From Chitinispirillaceae bacterium (GTDB lineage: Bacteria; Fibrobacterota; Chitinivibrionia; Chitinivibrionales; Chitinispirillaceae): DNA of 64,000 bases. The position numbers were made by a program, and so were the translations under genes. The notes under the pieces were generated by a model. The model worked only from the letters and a program-made list of their open reading frames with translations. It was not told where the DNA came from and searched no databases. The DNA is taken from the NCBI GenBank assembly GCA_016932075.1, contig JAFGDP010000083.1, positions 34,566-98,565 of the forward strand. Direction: 5' to 3'. Below, one piece after another: positions 1 to 9,165 of this stretch. Positions within the stretch are counted from its first letter, which is position 1, and the number at the start of each line of letters is the position of its first letter.

Positions 1-63
1 ATCATAGGCGTTACTGCCGTGGGGAAGCTCCAGTGTTTTGCCGTCAGGTAAAATAATTCTCAT
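1..63 (-). CDS. thrS: Probable threonyl-tRNA synthetase, N-terminal fragment (TGS domain)
   Basis: Reading the minus strand from an ATG at 63-61 gives MRIILPDGKTLELPHGSNAY, running off the left edge. This is the typical opening of a TGS domain (x-LPDGK-x-LEL-x-GS-x-AYD), which begins threonyl-tRNA synthetases. ThrS charges tRNA-Thr in the cytoplasm. Only 21 codons are visible, so the call rests on the TGS motif alone; another TGS protein is possible, although Rel/SpoT proteins carry the domain internally rather than at the start. No strong ribosome-binding site is visible before this ATG, and an in-frame TTG at 84-82 is an alternative start. A tRNA-Val gene lies just upstream on the same strand. 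Confidence 0.55.
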   Translation of the reverse strand, partial: MRIILPDGKTLELPHGSNAYD

Positions 64-173
64 ATACGTTTTGTCGTGTCCCAAACGCGCCGCTATTGTC
101 GGAACACGTTTCCGTGCAAACACCCCCTTCTTTCTCCATCGTGAGAAGGATGGAATAAATGTGGGAGCGAAAA

Positions 174-247
174 TGGGTGATACAGGATTTGAACCTGTGA
201 CCCCTACCATGTCAAGGTAGTACTCTAACCAACTGAGCTAATCACCC
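174..247 (-). tRNA. tRNA-Val (anticodon GAC)
   Basis: The minus strand folds as a standard cloverleaf. The acceptor stem GGGTGAT pairs with ATCACCC, the D arm is GCTCAGTTGGTTAGAGT, the anticodon stem CTACC/GGTAG encloses TTGACAT with anticodon GAC, and the T arm contains GGTTCAAATCC. The discriminator base is A and no CCA is encoded. Confidence 0.95.
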
Positions 248-275
248 GGAGAAAAACACATGGCGAATTTGAATG

Positions 276-305
276 AAAATAAAAAAAAACAGATATATAA
301 GTCAA
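276..305 (-). promoter_or_regulatory. Candidate sigma-70 promoter of tRNA-Val
   Basis: On the minus strand TTGACT (305-300) is followed after 18 bases by TATTTT (281-276), about 30 bases before the tRNA 5' end. The spacer is A/T-rich, so the -10 assignment is uncertain. Confidence 0.45.
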
Positions 306-314
306 TGTCGTGCA

Positions 315-348
315 TAAAAAAGCCCCGCACACGGCAGGGCCTTTTTTT
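315..348 (-). terminator. Rho-independent terminator of the VWA protein gene
   Basis: The arms GCCCCGC and GCAGGGC form a stem (one G-U pair) flanked by A-runs on one side and T-runs on the other. It sits just after the stop of the minus-strand gene ending at 370. The flanks would let it work in both directions. Confidence 0.8.
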
Positions 349-369
349 CGCACAGTGAATTCGCCCGTG

Positions 370-3057
370 TTATCCTTGGAAGCCTATAATCGATACGGTC
401 CGGATGTCCTTGATTTTGGACTCGGGCGGATAATCGATATAGACCACCGCACGGTAAACACCCGGGGCGACCCGCATGCCTTTCTGGTTAATGCCGTTCC
501 AGAAGAGGTTGATACCAGCTCCCGGTTGACGATCCTCAGGCCTCAGCAGGCTGAGCACATCTTCCTTTTTGAGCCACGCAACGGAGTTGCCGGCGACATC
601 ATAGACCTTGACGGTAAGGTCAACTTTTCCTGTCGGCGGAATCTTGATTCCTTTGATGGAAATAATGGTTCCGTTCGGTCCGACAATATCCCTTATCCGG
701 CTCGTGTCGTTCGGGCGGATCACTTCAATACCGATATTCGTTCCGCCGATCGTGATTTTCGTCGCAATCGCAGGATTGGGAATGGTCCTGATGATGGTAA
801 TGGTTTCCACTTCGACCTGGACTTTTCTGTTATTCGCTTTGGGAAAATTCCCCCGCGTATCCCGCAAAAGCAAACTCGAGGCATTGACGTTCATCCAGTT
901 TCGAGAGGTAAGATCTTGATTATTACTCATGCTGAAATAGAGAATGCTGTCATTTACTATTCTGGTAAAGCCGGAAATGCCTTGTATCAGCTGGTCCTCA
1001 GACACATCGGTATTGCCCACCCATACTCGGAATGTTGCGGAAGGGTTGTTGCTGATAGGAAACAGGCCGCCTGAAGGGTTTTTGATCTTTTCGCTGAACA
1101 TCACTCGTACCGTGTCCTTGGTCCGATCGTTGGCGTCCACTACCAGCTTGATTATCCGGTATATGACGGGCGCGCAGCCGTCCTTGCAGGTTATCGTCAT
1201 ATTGGTAACACGGTTGATAAGATTGGTTGTGACGGTCGGGGTCCAGGAGGTCTGGAGCGGCGATGTCTGGAGGGCGGCTCCCGTTGGTTCGGCTATGGCA
1301 AGGTTGTAAATACGATTATTGCCACCCTGCACCGGTGCGACGCTTGTTACCGTAAGGGTGGTTGAGCCGAACCGCACAACAAAATTGCCCGTCGCGCCAG
1401 AGGGAATGCTGGCTTCACGGTCCAGATGGAGTTCAATGCGGTCGATGAATCCGTTGCCGTCATCGTCGCGCGTAATGGCGCTGTCCATGATGGCGTCCGG
1501 AATGATTCGTATCGGGACCGTTATGCGGATCGTATCGAGCGGCAGTTTCGGCGCTTCATTGTTTCTGAACACGGCGACAAGCGTATCGCTGGCAGCGTGC
1601 TCCAGCACCTGGTTCATTGGATTTGCGCTGGCGGCAACCGCCCGGTTGACCCTGCCGGTAAAGAAGTTCCCGGTGCCCCTCGCACATTTTATTACTTCCC
1701 GGTCTCTGACCGATGAGTTGGTGTTCAGGAGCTCTATGCTGATGTCGGTGTAGTTGTAAAGGGCGGTCATCGGATCAAATTCGAACCGCAGCACGATGGA
1801 CGTATGCGTTTCATTGATCGTGGTGAGGTCGGCCCCGTTGGTGTCCTGGACCGCAATGTCACGGTCCCAGAGCCATACTTGGTACGGAGATCGCCAGTTT
1901 CCCAGTCCCGCCTGCCGCTGGACTTCGAAGCTGATATCATGAATCGTGTCGCCTGCGGGCCGTGGATACCGGATCAGGTAGTTGAATGGCGTTATATCGC
2001 CGATGAGCGGGAACACGCTGGGGAAGGTGAAAGATCTGCTGGTAGAATCCCAATTCGGGATGGTTTGGGAGCTGACGGTGATTGCCTTTGGATAGGAAGG
2101 GCGGGGGATTCCAATTGACGCATAAATGCTGTCCCTAACAAATGACATGAGCGCGTCAAAGTTGGTAACCTGAAAAGGCCATATGTTGCTTTTGGGATTT
2201 GTTAGAGAAAAATTATTTGTGCGAATATTGTTTGTCATCGTCACCAGGTTGGCGGGGGTGGTACCGGTGCTGGTAAAAAAGAGCGTGAAGGTCGTGGGGC
2301 AGCTATCCCCCCGGGTATAAGCGTCGCCACCGGCAGTGTGCTCGCCGTCGGATAAAAATATTATATATTTGCTCGCATTTTGCCGCGCGGACGCCTTAAG
2401 CAGCTGTTTTGCCGCCTCAAAAGCGAGCGTGATATTGGTTCCCTCCTGCGGCCAGGTTGAAGGTCGGTTTAAAAGCTCCTTATACGGCAGCCCATTTGGG
2501 GAGAGCGTATCCGCCACTTGGAGATAGGCCCTGAGAAGATCGAGACCGTAAACGCTTCCATACAACTGATTCAGTATTTTAAGCGACATGAAACCGTCGT
2601 TTCGGGCAGTGCCTTGATACTGGCCGAAAATATCCGGATGGTCGTTGTAAAGAAAATGAAGTCCGTTTTTGAAAACAACGTATCCGATTTCGGCGGTCGG
2701 AAATTTAAGAAAGATGGTATCCATCAACGCTGAGGTTACCTGGAACCGGTATCCATGCGGGTCGTTTATTCCGGCTTGATAGGACATGCTGGTCGAGTGG
2801 TCGATAACAAAGCATATTGCCGGCGTGTCGACGATGGAGTCAGTGTAGATAGTGTTGCTTACGTACACTTGTTCCGCCATGGCAACCATGGAGTCGCTGA
2901 CCGTTATGGTGGTAGAAAGAGATTCCGGTGTTGCACGGTTGCTGAATTTTCCCACCATGCGGGCGGAAAGGGAACTCATAACGAACGATAACAGCAGGAC
3001 CATCGTAACTGCAGCCCATGTGCCTTGTTTTAAGCCGGTTCTTGCTGGATTAAACAT
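370..3057 (-). CDS. Secreted von Willebrand factor A domain protein with FlgD-like C-terminus
   Basis: This is an 895-residue exported protein of unknown role. The ATG at 3057 is preferred over an upstream ATG at 3132 because GAAAGGGGCGG lies directly before it. A hydrophobic segment at about residues 14-32 looks like a signal peptide. A VWA domain starts near residue 82 with an intact MIDAS motif DHSTS (Asp86, Ser88, Ser90) and continues to the second conserved strand YIIFLSDGEH, so metal-dependent ligand binding is plausible. The middle is beta-rich, with a DDDGNGFIDR segment resembling a calcium-binding dockerin-like loop. The last ~90 residues (FWNGINQKGMRVAPGVYRA) match the FlgD-type Ig fold found at the C-terminus of many FCB-group secreted proteins. 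The gene is monocistronic, between its own terminator and the nifJ terminator. Adhesion or matrix binding is inferred only. Confidence 0.8.
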   Translation of the reverse strand: MFNPARTGLKQGTWAAVTMVLLLSFVMSSLSARMVGKFSNRATPESLSTTITVSDSMVAMAEQVYVSNTIYTDSIVDTPAICFVIDHSTSMSYQAGINDPHGYRFQVTSALMDTIFLKFPTAEIGYVVFKNGLHFLYNDHPDIFGQYQGTARNDGFMSLKILNQLYGSVYGLDLLRAYLQVADTLSPNGLPYKELLNRPSTWPQEGTNITLAFEAAKQLLKASARQNASKYIIFLSDGEHTAGGDAYTRGDSCPTTFTLFFTSTGTTPANLVTMTNNIRTNNFSLTNPKSNIWPFQVTNFDALMSFVRDSIYASIGIPRPSYPKAITVSSQTIPNWDSTSRSFTFPSVFPLIGDITPFNYLIRYPRPAGDTIHDISFEVQRQAGLGNWRSPYQVWLWDRDIAVQDTNGADLTTINETHTSIVLRFEFDPMTALYNYTDISIELLNTNSSVRDREVIKCARGTGNFFTGRVNRAVAASANPMNQVLEHAASDTLVAVFRNNEAPKLPLDTIRITVPIRIIPDAIMDSAITRDDDGNGFIDRIELHLDREASIPSGATGNFVVRFGSTTLTVTSVAPVQGGNNRIYNLAIAEPTGAALQTSPLQTSWTPTVTTNLINRVTNMTITCKDGCAPVIYRIIKLVVDANDRTKDTVRVMFSEKIKNPSGGLFPISNNPSATFRVWVGNTDVSEDQLIQGISGFTRIVNDSILYFSMSNNQDLTSRNWMNVNASSLLLRDTRGNFPKANNRKVQVEVETITIIRTIPNPAIATKITIGGTNIGIEVIRPNDTSRIRDIVGPNGTIISIKGIKIPPTGKVDLTVKVYDVAGNSVAWLKKEDVLSLLRPEDRQPGAGINLFWNGINQKGMRVAPGVYRAVVYIDYPPESKIKDIRTVSIIGFQG

Positions 3058-3285
3058 ATTTCCGCCCCTTTCGCGAAAAAAGGAAATGATATGGTTTTCT
3101 TTGTTATGCTTCCGGAATATAAAAAATGGCAATAATCGATGAATAGAACGATTAAATACACGGTTACTTTATGAGTTGCGATAAAATACACACACCCGGG
3201 ACGACCATTTAAGTTCAAAAATAATATAAATATTTTATTCGGGCTTTGCATAATTTATTTGGTCCTGCTTATAGTATAATAAATC

Positions 3286-3310
3286 GGCCTTCCCGATTAA
3301 CGGGAAGGCC
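3286..3310 (-). terminator. Hairpin terminator downstream of nifJ
   Basis: GGCCTTCCCG and CGGGAAGGCC form a perfect 10-bp stem around a 5-base loop, 40 bases after the nifJ stop. On the minus strand it is followed by a T-rich but interrupted stretch (GATTTATTATAC). Confidence 0.65.
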
Positions 3311-3349
3311 AAAATAAGTGTAAACAATTGTTTACGTCTGTTTTTCCGC

Positions 3350-6300
3350 TTACGATCCAGCTGCGAGCTGCTTGAGCATCTTGAACCGCTCCGTCACGAC
3401 CTTTTGCGCATGATCAACAAGCTGTTTGGAGACCTCGGGATGTGCCCTTTGAAGCATGCGGTAACGGTTCTCCTGATAGACATAGTCGGAAAGCGGAATT
3501 GTCGGGTCCTTTGAATCGAGCTGCAACGGATTTTTCCCTTGTGCAGCCAGGTCCGGATTATAGCGGTACAACGGCCAGTGACCGGATTCAACGGCCCGTT
3601 TCTGCGTTTCATTGCCTTCTACCATATCAATACCGTGGTTGATACAGTGGGCATAGGCAAGGATAAGGGATGGGCCGTTATAGTTTTCCGCTTCAATAAA
3701 AGCCCTTACCGCCTGCTGTTGGTTTGCACCCATGGCCACTTTCGCCACATAAATGTAGCCATAGGTCATGGCCATCATGCCCATGTCTTTTTTGACCGTC
3801 GGTTTTCCGCCGGCCGCGAATTTCGCGACCGCACCCATGGGCGTGGATTTGGACGACTGCCCTCCGGTGTTGGAGTACACTTCGGTGTCAAGCACCAGGA
3901 TATTGAGGTTTCTGCCCGCAGCGAGGACATGGTCAAGGCCGCCGTATCCGATGTCGTAGGCCCAGCCGTCTCCGCCAAAAGCCCACACCGATTTCTTGAC
4001 CAGGTAATCAAGTAACTGTGCAAGCTCTTTGCACAGGACCGACGATGACGCGTTGAGCTCCTCTCTGGCTTTATCCACACGGCTGCGTTGCCGTTCGATT
4101 GTTTCCTGAGTCGACTGGTCAGCATTGACGATTTCGCCAAGAAGCGTTTTAAGCCCGGCGCTGCATGAGCCGTCTGCCGCGATGCGGGCCGCCAGCTCTT
4201 GCGCATACGCGTTGAACTTATCGACCGCAAGGCGGAGACCGAACGCCACTTCAGCGGTATCCTCGAAGAGCGAATTGTTCCATGCAGGACCGCGGCCGTC
4301 GCTGCGGGTGCAATACGGAGTGGTTGGCAGGTTGCCGCCGTAGATTGATGAGCAGCCGGTCGCGTTGGCGATGAGCGCGCGGTCGCCGAAGAGCTGGGAA
4401 ACCAGTTTGACGTACGGTGTTTCGCCGCAGCCTGCGCACGCGCCGCTGAACTCAAAGAGGGGCTGGACGAACTGGCTGCCTTTGACCGAAGTGAGGTTGC
4501 AGCATTTCGGATCGGTGTTGGGCAGGGTGAGAAAAAACGCCCAGTTTTGTGCCTCCTGCTCACGCAGCGGGGTCTGCGGTTGCATGATGATCGCATCGCC
4601 CTTGCCCCGTGTCGGACAGTACCGCACGCACACGCCGCAGCCGGTGCAGTCTTCAGGCGCCACCTGCAAGGTGTATTTGAGACCGGCAAGCTCTTTTCCC
4701 TTGGCATCGGCCGATTTGAAGGCCGGCGGTGCGTTGCCGAGATACGAGGGGTCGTATGCTTTGGGGCGGATGCAACCGTGTGGACACAAGAGCGAACAGC
4801 GGTGGCACTGGATACAGGTCGCCGGGTTCCATACCGGAATGTTGACTGCGATGTTCCGCTTTTCATACCGCGTGGTGGCGGTCGGCCACGTCCCGTCAAC
4901 AGGTATGCGAGATACCGGGAGCAGCTCGCCTTCCTGTTTTATTATCGCGGCGGTTACCGTCTGCACGAACTCCGGGGCGTCATCCGGCACCACGGTTATG
5001 GGCTTGACCGGATTGGTCGGTCCGGCCGGAACCGTCACCTCCTGTATACCGGCGATGCCTTTTTCGATGCACGCGATGTTTTTGTTGACAATGGCGTCGC
5101 CTTTTTTTCCGTAGGTTTTCTTAATGGCGTATTTGATGGAATCGATGGCAAGGTTGTCGTCAATAACGCCTGAGATCTTGAAAAAGGCGGTCTGCATAAT
5201 GGTGTTGATGCGCGGTCCCAGGCCGATGCCCTGCGCAATACCGATGGCGTCGATGACGAAAAAATTGAGCTTTTTTTCGATAATCTGCTTCTGCACAAAA
5301 CCGGGCAGTTTTTCCCATACGGTTTCGGCGCTGAATTCGGACGTCAACAGGAAATAGCCGCCTTCTTGCAGGTTGTCAAGCATGTTGTATTTTTCGAGAA
5401 ACGAAAAATTGTGGCAGGCGATGAAATTCGCCTTGCTGATCAGGTAGGGCCTGCGGATCGGGTTTTTTCCGAACCTGAGATGCGATACCGTTATTGACCC
5501 CGCTTTTCGTGAATCATACACGAAATATCCCTGCGCAAAGTTTTCCGTTTCGTCGGCGATGATTTTCATGCTGTTTTTATTGGCGCTGACCGTGCCGTCG
5601 GAGCCGAGTCCGTAAAACAGCGCGCGGAACACATCGTCCTTTTCGATCGTAAATGACCGGTCGAACGGGAGCGATGTGCCGGTCACATCATCGTTAATAC
5701 CGGCCACGAAATGGTTTTTCGGTTTTGATGAGCCCAGGTTGTCGAATACGGCCTTGACCATGGCAGGGGTGAATTCGAACGACCCGAGGCCGTACCGTCC
5801 GCCGATAATGACCGGGTTCCTGCTGAAGGGGGCGTTTCCGTTCGCCAGGGCTTCATCGATCGCGACCCGTATGTCTTCATACAATGGCTCTCCGATGGAA
5901 CCGGGTTCCTTGGTCCGGTCGAGCACCGCGATGTTCTTTATGGTCTTCGGCAGTGCGGCAATCATCGCTGCTGCATCGAACGGCCGATAGAGCCGGACCT
6001 TGAGCAGGCCGACCTTTGCGCCCTGGGCAGTAAGATAATCAACTGTTTCGTGAACCGTGTCGCACCCGGAACCCATGGCGACAATCACGCTGGTCGCGTC
6101 AGGGGCGCCGACGTAATCAAAAAGATGGTACTGGCGGCCCGTGATGGCGGCAAAGGCGTCCATGCGTTTCTGAACGATACCGGGACATTGCAGATACCAG
6201 GCGTTCACGGTTTCACGTCCTTGAAAATAGACGTCAGGATTCTGCGCCGTCCCCTTGAGGGTGGGACGGTCCGGGGTCATGGCGCGGCTGCGGTGGGCAT

Positions 6301-6901
6301 TAACGAACGACTGGTCGATCATCGCACGCATGTCATCAAAAGAGAGCTCTTCGATTTTCTGTAATTCGTGCGACGTGCGGAATCCGTCAAAAAAATGGAT
6401 AAATGGAATACGGGACTCCAGCGTGGCGCTGTGTGCAATAAGCGCCAGGTCCATGACTTCCTGAACATTGGTTGATGATAGCAGGGCAAATCCGGTCTGC
6501 CTGACCGCCATGACGTCGCTGTGGTCGCCGAAGATCGAAAGCGCCTGGCAGGCCAGCGAGCGGGCTGAAACATGGAACACCGTGGGGGTAAGCTCACCCG
6601 CAATTTTATACATGCTCGGAATCATGAGCAGCAGCCCCTGGGAAGCGGTAAAGGTCGTCGTCAGCGCGCCGCCGCATAAGGATCCATGGAGCGCGCCAAC
6701 AGCGCCTCCTTCTGATTGCAATTCTGACACGACCGGCACGGTTCCCCAGATGTTTTTCTGGCCCGCGGCGGTTTTTTCATCACATATTTCGCCCATCGGT
6801 GACGATGGCGTAATCGGGTAGATGGCAATAACGTCGTTAACAGCATGGGCGACATGGGCGACCGCCGAGTTGCCGTCATGTGGTACTCTGGGACGTGACA
6901 T
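3350..6901 (-). CDS. nifJ: Pyruvate:ferredoxin (flavodoxin) oxidoreductase
   Basis: This 1183-residue single-chain enzyme oxidatively decarboxylates pyruvate with CoA to acetyl-CoA and CO2, passing electrons to ferredoxin or flavodoxin. The length and domain order match the homodimeric PFOR family. The N-terminal pyrimidine-binding part (YPITPSSPMGE) leads to the transketolase-like and linker domains. Two 4Fe-4S clusters follow, CIQCHRCSLLC near residue 691 and CTGCGVCVRYC near 750, both complete. The TPP-binding part contains GACAGCGETPYVKL and, near 975, GDGWAYDIGYGG. The proximal-cluster cysteines are therefore also present. AGGAG stands 9 bases before the ATG. The gene is a single transcription unit, with a promoter candidate upstream and a hairpin downstream. 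It points to anaerobic carbon metabolism. Confidence 0.97.
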   Translation of the reverse strand: MSRPRVPHDGNSAVAHVAHAVNDVIAIYPITPSSPMGEICDEKTAAGQKNIWGTVPVVSELQSEGGAVGALHGSLCGGALTTTFTASQGLLLMIPSMYKIAGELTPTVFHVSARSLACQALSIFGDHSDVMAVRQTGFALLSSTNVQEVMDLALIAHSATLESRIPFIHFFDGFRTSHELQKIEELSFDDMRAMIDQSFVNAHRSRAMTPDRPTLKGTAQNPDVYFQGRETVNAWYLQCPGIVQKRMDAFAAITGRQYHLFDYVGAPDATSVIVAMGSGCDTVHETVDYLTAQGAKVGLLKVRLYRPFDAAAMIAALPKTIKNIAVLDRTKEPGSIGEPLYEDIRVAIDEALANGNAPFSRNPVIIGGRYGLGSFEFTPAMVKAVFDNLGSSKPKNHFVAGINDDVTGTSLPFDRSFTIEKDDVFRALFYGLGSDGTVSANKNSMKIIADETENFAQGYFVYDSRKAGSITVSHLRFGKNPIRRPYLISKANFIACHNFSFLEKYNMLDNLQEGGYFLLTSEFSAETVWEKLPGFVQKQIIEKKLNFFVIDAIGIAQGIGLGPRINTIMQTAFFKISGVIDDNLAIDSIKYAIKKTYGKKGDAIVNKNIACIEKGIAGIQEVTVPAGPTNPVKPITVVPDDAPEFVQTVTAAIIKQEGELLPVSRIPVDGTWPTATTRYEKRNIAVNIPVWNPATCIQCHRCSLLCPHGCIRPKAYDPSYLGNAPPAFKSADAKGKELAGLKYTLQVAPEDCTGCGVCVRYCPTRGKGDAIIMQPQTPLREQEAQNWAFFLTLPNTDPKCCNLTSVKGSQFVQPLFEFSGACAGCGETPYVKLVSQLFGDRALIANATGCSSIYGGNLPTTPYCTRSDGRGPAWNNSLFEDTAEVAFGLRLAVDKFNAYAQELAARIAADGSCSAGLKTLLGEIVNADQSTQETIERQRSRVDKAREELNASSSVLCKELAQLLDYLVKKSVWAFGGDGWAYDIGYGGLDHVLAAGRNLNILVLDTEVYSNTGGQSSKSTPMGAVAKFAAGGKPTVKKDMGMMAMTYGYIYVAKVAMGANQQQAVRAFIEAENYNGPSLILAYAHCINHGIDMVEGNETQKRAVESGHWPLYRYNPDLAAQGKNPLQLDSKDPTIPLSDYVYQENRYRMLQRAHPEVSKQLVDHAQKVVTERFKMLKQLAAGS

Positions 6902-6958
6902 ACGTTAGCTCCTGGATCTTAGTACAAAACAGGCACGATGGCTTGAGAAAAGATTTTT

Positions 6959-6988
6959 AAAATACATTTTTCCAATGCTGGTTTTCAA
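6959..6988 (-). promoter_or_regulatory. Candidate promoter of nifJ
   Basis: On the minus strand TTGAAA (6988-6983), 18 bases, then TATTTT (6964-6959). This would give a leader of about 50 bases before the nifJ ATG. Confidence 0.4.
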
Positions 6989-7087
6989 TGCATGCGATGC
7001 CATTATGCTGGAGCACGCTGATGCTTATGCGTTTCCTGTTGCGTCTGAGAAGCGTACAAACGAATCGTCGACACCGGGCGTGATCCT

Positions 7088-7110
7088 CGAAAGGCGCTGG
7101 CGCCTCTTCG
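7088..7110 (-). terminator. Hairpin downstream of dedA
   Basis: On the minus strand CGAAGAGGCG and CGCCTTTCG pair around CCAG with one bulged G. It lies 26 bases after the dedA stop. There is no T-run, so it is at best a weak or factor-assisted terminator. Confidence 0.35.
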
Positions 7111-7135
7111 CGGACAAGTCGGGCAATAAGCGCTG

Positions 7136-7765
7136 TCATGCATCATGCGGACGGCTTCCCGCCGGGCGCTTGACATGCTTCACGATAAAGTAAACGAGGC
7201 CGCATGCCAGCAGGATCAGCACGATGATATCGACGATCCTGCTGTATGCCATGACCGTTTCCCAGTTTTTCCTGAGGTGAAAACCGCACGCGGTGAGGAA
7301 GGCGTTCCAGAGCCCGGCGCCGATGACCGTGTACAGGGAAAATTTGATAATATTCATCCTTCCGGTCCCGGCAGGGATCGAGACAAGGTGACGGACGACC
7401 GGAATGAACCTGCAGATAAGAATCGTGATGTCGCCCCGTTTTTGAAAAAACCTTTCCGTTGCAGCAAGATCGTCATGGTTCAGGAGAAAAAACCTGCCGA
7501 ATCGGGCAATGAATGGTTTGCCTCCGTAAAGGCCGATCCAGTAGGAGAGGAGCGAACCCGCAATGCTTCCGCCGGTGCTGAATACGATCACCATGGTAAA
7601 AGTGAATCGGCCTTCGGCAATGAGGAACCCGGCGAACGGCATGACCGCCTCGCTGGGAACCGGAAACACCATGCTTTCCATGGTCATAAGCACGAATACG
7701 CTTGCATACCCGGTCGTATCGATAAATGCCGTAATATATCCGGCAAGGAATTCCGTTACACCCAT
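7136..7765 (-). CDS. DedA-family membrane protein
   Basis: This 209-residue polytopic membrane protein belongs to the DedA/VTT (SNARE-associated) family, whose members act in lipid carrier and phospholipid flipping and in envelope homeostasis. The family signature is visible near residues 30-45 (ESMVFPVPSEAVMPFAG). It is followed by the glycine-rich GGSIAGSLLSYWIGLYGG helix and the conserved RFIPVVRHLVSIPAG segment with its two arginines. At least four hydrophobic helices are present. The start at 7765 overlaps the end of pcm by 10 bases and is preceded by AGGAG, so the two genes are translationally linked. It is the last gene of an operon with an acyltransferase, a GT2 enzyme and pcm; a lipid-related role fits the context. 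Confidence 0.9.
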   Translation of the reverse strand: MGVTEFLAGYITAFIDTTGYASVFVLMTMESMVFPVPSEAVMPFAGFLIAEGRFTFTMVIVFSTGGSIAGSLLSYWIGLYGGKPFIARFGRFFLLNHDDLAATERFFQKRGDITILICRFIPVVRHLVSIPAGTGRMNIIKFSLYTVIGAGLWNAFLTACGFHLRKNWETVMAYSRIVDIIVLILLACGLVYFIVKHVKRPAGSRPHDA

Positions 7766-8424
7766 GGGTGGTTGCTCTCCTCATTCCAGCCGTGCTTGCC
7801 GATAAGCGGGACAAACACAACGCCGCATTCGGTCTGTTTTTCTATGCCCTTCTCATTATTAATGTAAATGCTGAGTTCCTGGTGAAACCGGTCGCCGACC
7901 GGGATGATCATACGACCATGCAAGGCAAGCTGGTCAAGAAGCACGTCCGGAACCACCGGAGCGGCGGCAGTGACCAGAATACGGTCGAAAGGGGCGTGCT
8001 GCACCCATCCGGTGGTACCGTCGCCTTGCTTGAACGCGATGTTCTGATACCCCATATCGCGGAGCCGTTTCCGTGAAACATCGGCAAGTTCGCGCTGTCG
8101 CTCGATGGTATAAACGCGGCGTGAGAACTGGGCCAGGATTGCTGTCTGGAACCCTGATCCGGTGCCGATTTCAAGAATTTTATCGTCCCGCCCGAGGGAC
8201 AGACGTTCAGTCATGAGCGCGACCACATAGGGTTGCGAGATGGTCTGGCCATATCCGATGGGGAGGGCGTTATCGTCATACGCCTGGGCGTACATTGCGC
8301 CGTCGACGAAAAGATGGCGGGGTACTCTGCGAAATGCATCGAGGACCCGCTGGTCGGAAATGCCCTTTGCGACAAGTGTTTTAATGAGCCGCTCGCCGGC
8401 GATCTGTGGATTGAGATGGTTCAT
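7756..8424 (-). CDS. pcm: Protein-L-isoaspartate O-methyltransferase
   Basis: This 222-residue SAM-dependent enzyme methylates L-isoaspartyl residues to start repair of age-damaged proteins. It has the family's usual length and motifs. PIGYGQTISQPYVVALMTE is the conserved substrate-binding region near residues 56-74. ILEIGTGSGFQTAIL is the SAM-binding motif I, and RILVTAAAP corresponds to motif II/III. It lies 24 bases after the GT2 gene and overlaps dedA. In many bacteria pcm is near surE or nlpD; here it sits in an envelope-lipid operon instead. Confidence 0.96.
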   Translation of the reverse strand: MNHLNPQIAGERLIKTLVAKGISDQRVLDAFRRVPRHLFVDGAMYAQAYDDNALPIGYGQTISQPYVVALMTERLSLGRDDKILEIGTGSGFQTAILAQFSRRVYTIERQRELADVSRKRLRDMGYQNIAFKQGDGTTGWVQHAPFDRILVTAAAPVVPDVLLDQLALHGRMIIPVGDRFHQELSIYINNEKGIEKQTECGVVFVPLIGKHGWNEESNHPWV

Positions 8425-8448
8425 GTTGTCAAAAAAAGCGATGTGCTT

Positions 8449-9165
8449 CTACGGGGAATCCCTCCGTGTTTCCTTGAGAAGCCTCCATACGCCAACCATC
8501 GCTCTCATCCAACGAAGCGTGTCGGCGAGATGCGCGATGTGGCTTCCGGACCTGAAATATAATGTCTGCACCTCAATGAAGCGGACGGGAAAACCGGCGC
8601 GAACCGCCTTAATAATGACCTCGGATTCCATTTCAAATTTGGGACAGGTGGTCGTTATGGTTTTAAGCAGTTCGGCCGTATACAGACGGTACCCGCACTG
8701 GCTGTCGGGTATCGGTGTGCCGCATAAGCGAGAGAGTATCCAGGAGGTAAGGGTATTCGAAACAATACGGGCCAGGGGCATGGCGCCTGGTGAAAAATTC
8801 CGTTTGCCTATGTACAGTCCGGCATCCTGATCTTCGTGAAAAAATGCGACAAAGCGTGGCAGGTCCGAAGCAGCGTGTTGCCCGTCAGCATCCAGGGTAA
8901 TGATCGCCCGGGCCCCGCGTTCAAGGAGGTATAAAAATCCTGTTCGCAGGGCTGCGCCCTTCCCCTTATTTTCAGGATGCCGCAGGCAAACAATAGTGGA
9001 TTGCCTGCATAGCGCGGTCGTCGCATCTTTTGATCCGTCATCAACGACGACAAGGTTTGCTGAAGGTACCGTGTCCAATACCTCAGGCAGAAGAATGGAG
9101 AGACTGGCGGCTGCTTCATATGCAGGAATAAGGACATGGATATCGCCGGGCCATACGGTCGTCAT
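8449..9165 (-). CDS. GT2 family glycosyltransferase (polyprenyl-phosphate sugar synthase type)
   Basis: This 238-residue GT-A enzyme resembles the DPM1/polyprenyl-phosphate mannose or glucose synthases, which transfer a sugar from a nucleotide donor to a lipid carrier at the inner membrane. It shows HVLIPAYEAAASL at the N-terminus, VVVDDGSKDAT (nucleotide-binding DD), ENKGKGAALRTGF and the metal-binding DADGQH near residue 95. The SQCGYRLY and EVIIKA motifs towards the end are typical of this subfamily. The ATG at 9165 is chosen because it overlaps the upstream stop as ATGA; a longer frame to 9321 lies inside the acyltransferase gene. No C-terminal membrane helices follow. Confidence 0.9.
   Translation of the reverse strand: MTTVWPGDIHVLIPAYEAAASLSILLPEVLDTVPSANLVVVDDGSKDATTALCRQSTIVCLRHPENKGKGAALRTGFLYLLERGARAIITLDADGQHAASDLPRFVAFFHEDQDAGLYIGKRNFSPGAMPLARIVSNTLTSWILSRLCGTPIPDSQCGYRLYTAELLKTITTTCPKFEMESEVIIKAVRAGFPVRFIEVQTLYFRSGSHIAHLADTLRWMRAMVGVWRLLKETRRDSP

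Noticed and set aside
310..2991. Several plus-strand open frames opposite the VWA protein gene
   Set aside because: They are antisense shadows of a long, clearly coding minus-strand gene and have no family motifs or ribosome sites.
3775..4899. A 374-codon minus-strand frame inside nifJ
   Set aside because: It is rich in Arg, Ser and Pro and lies in a shifted frame of nifJ, whose product is fully recognisable there.
6957..7139. 60-codon frame starting in an ATGA overlap with the dedA stop
   Set aside because: The product is arginine-rich without family features, and the frame runs through the hairpin at 7088-7110. The overlap is probably chance.
6975..7193. 72-codon plus-strand frame between nifJ and dedA
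   Set aside because: No ribosome site, non-protein-like composition and it runs into dedA antisense.
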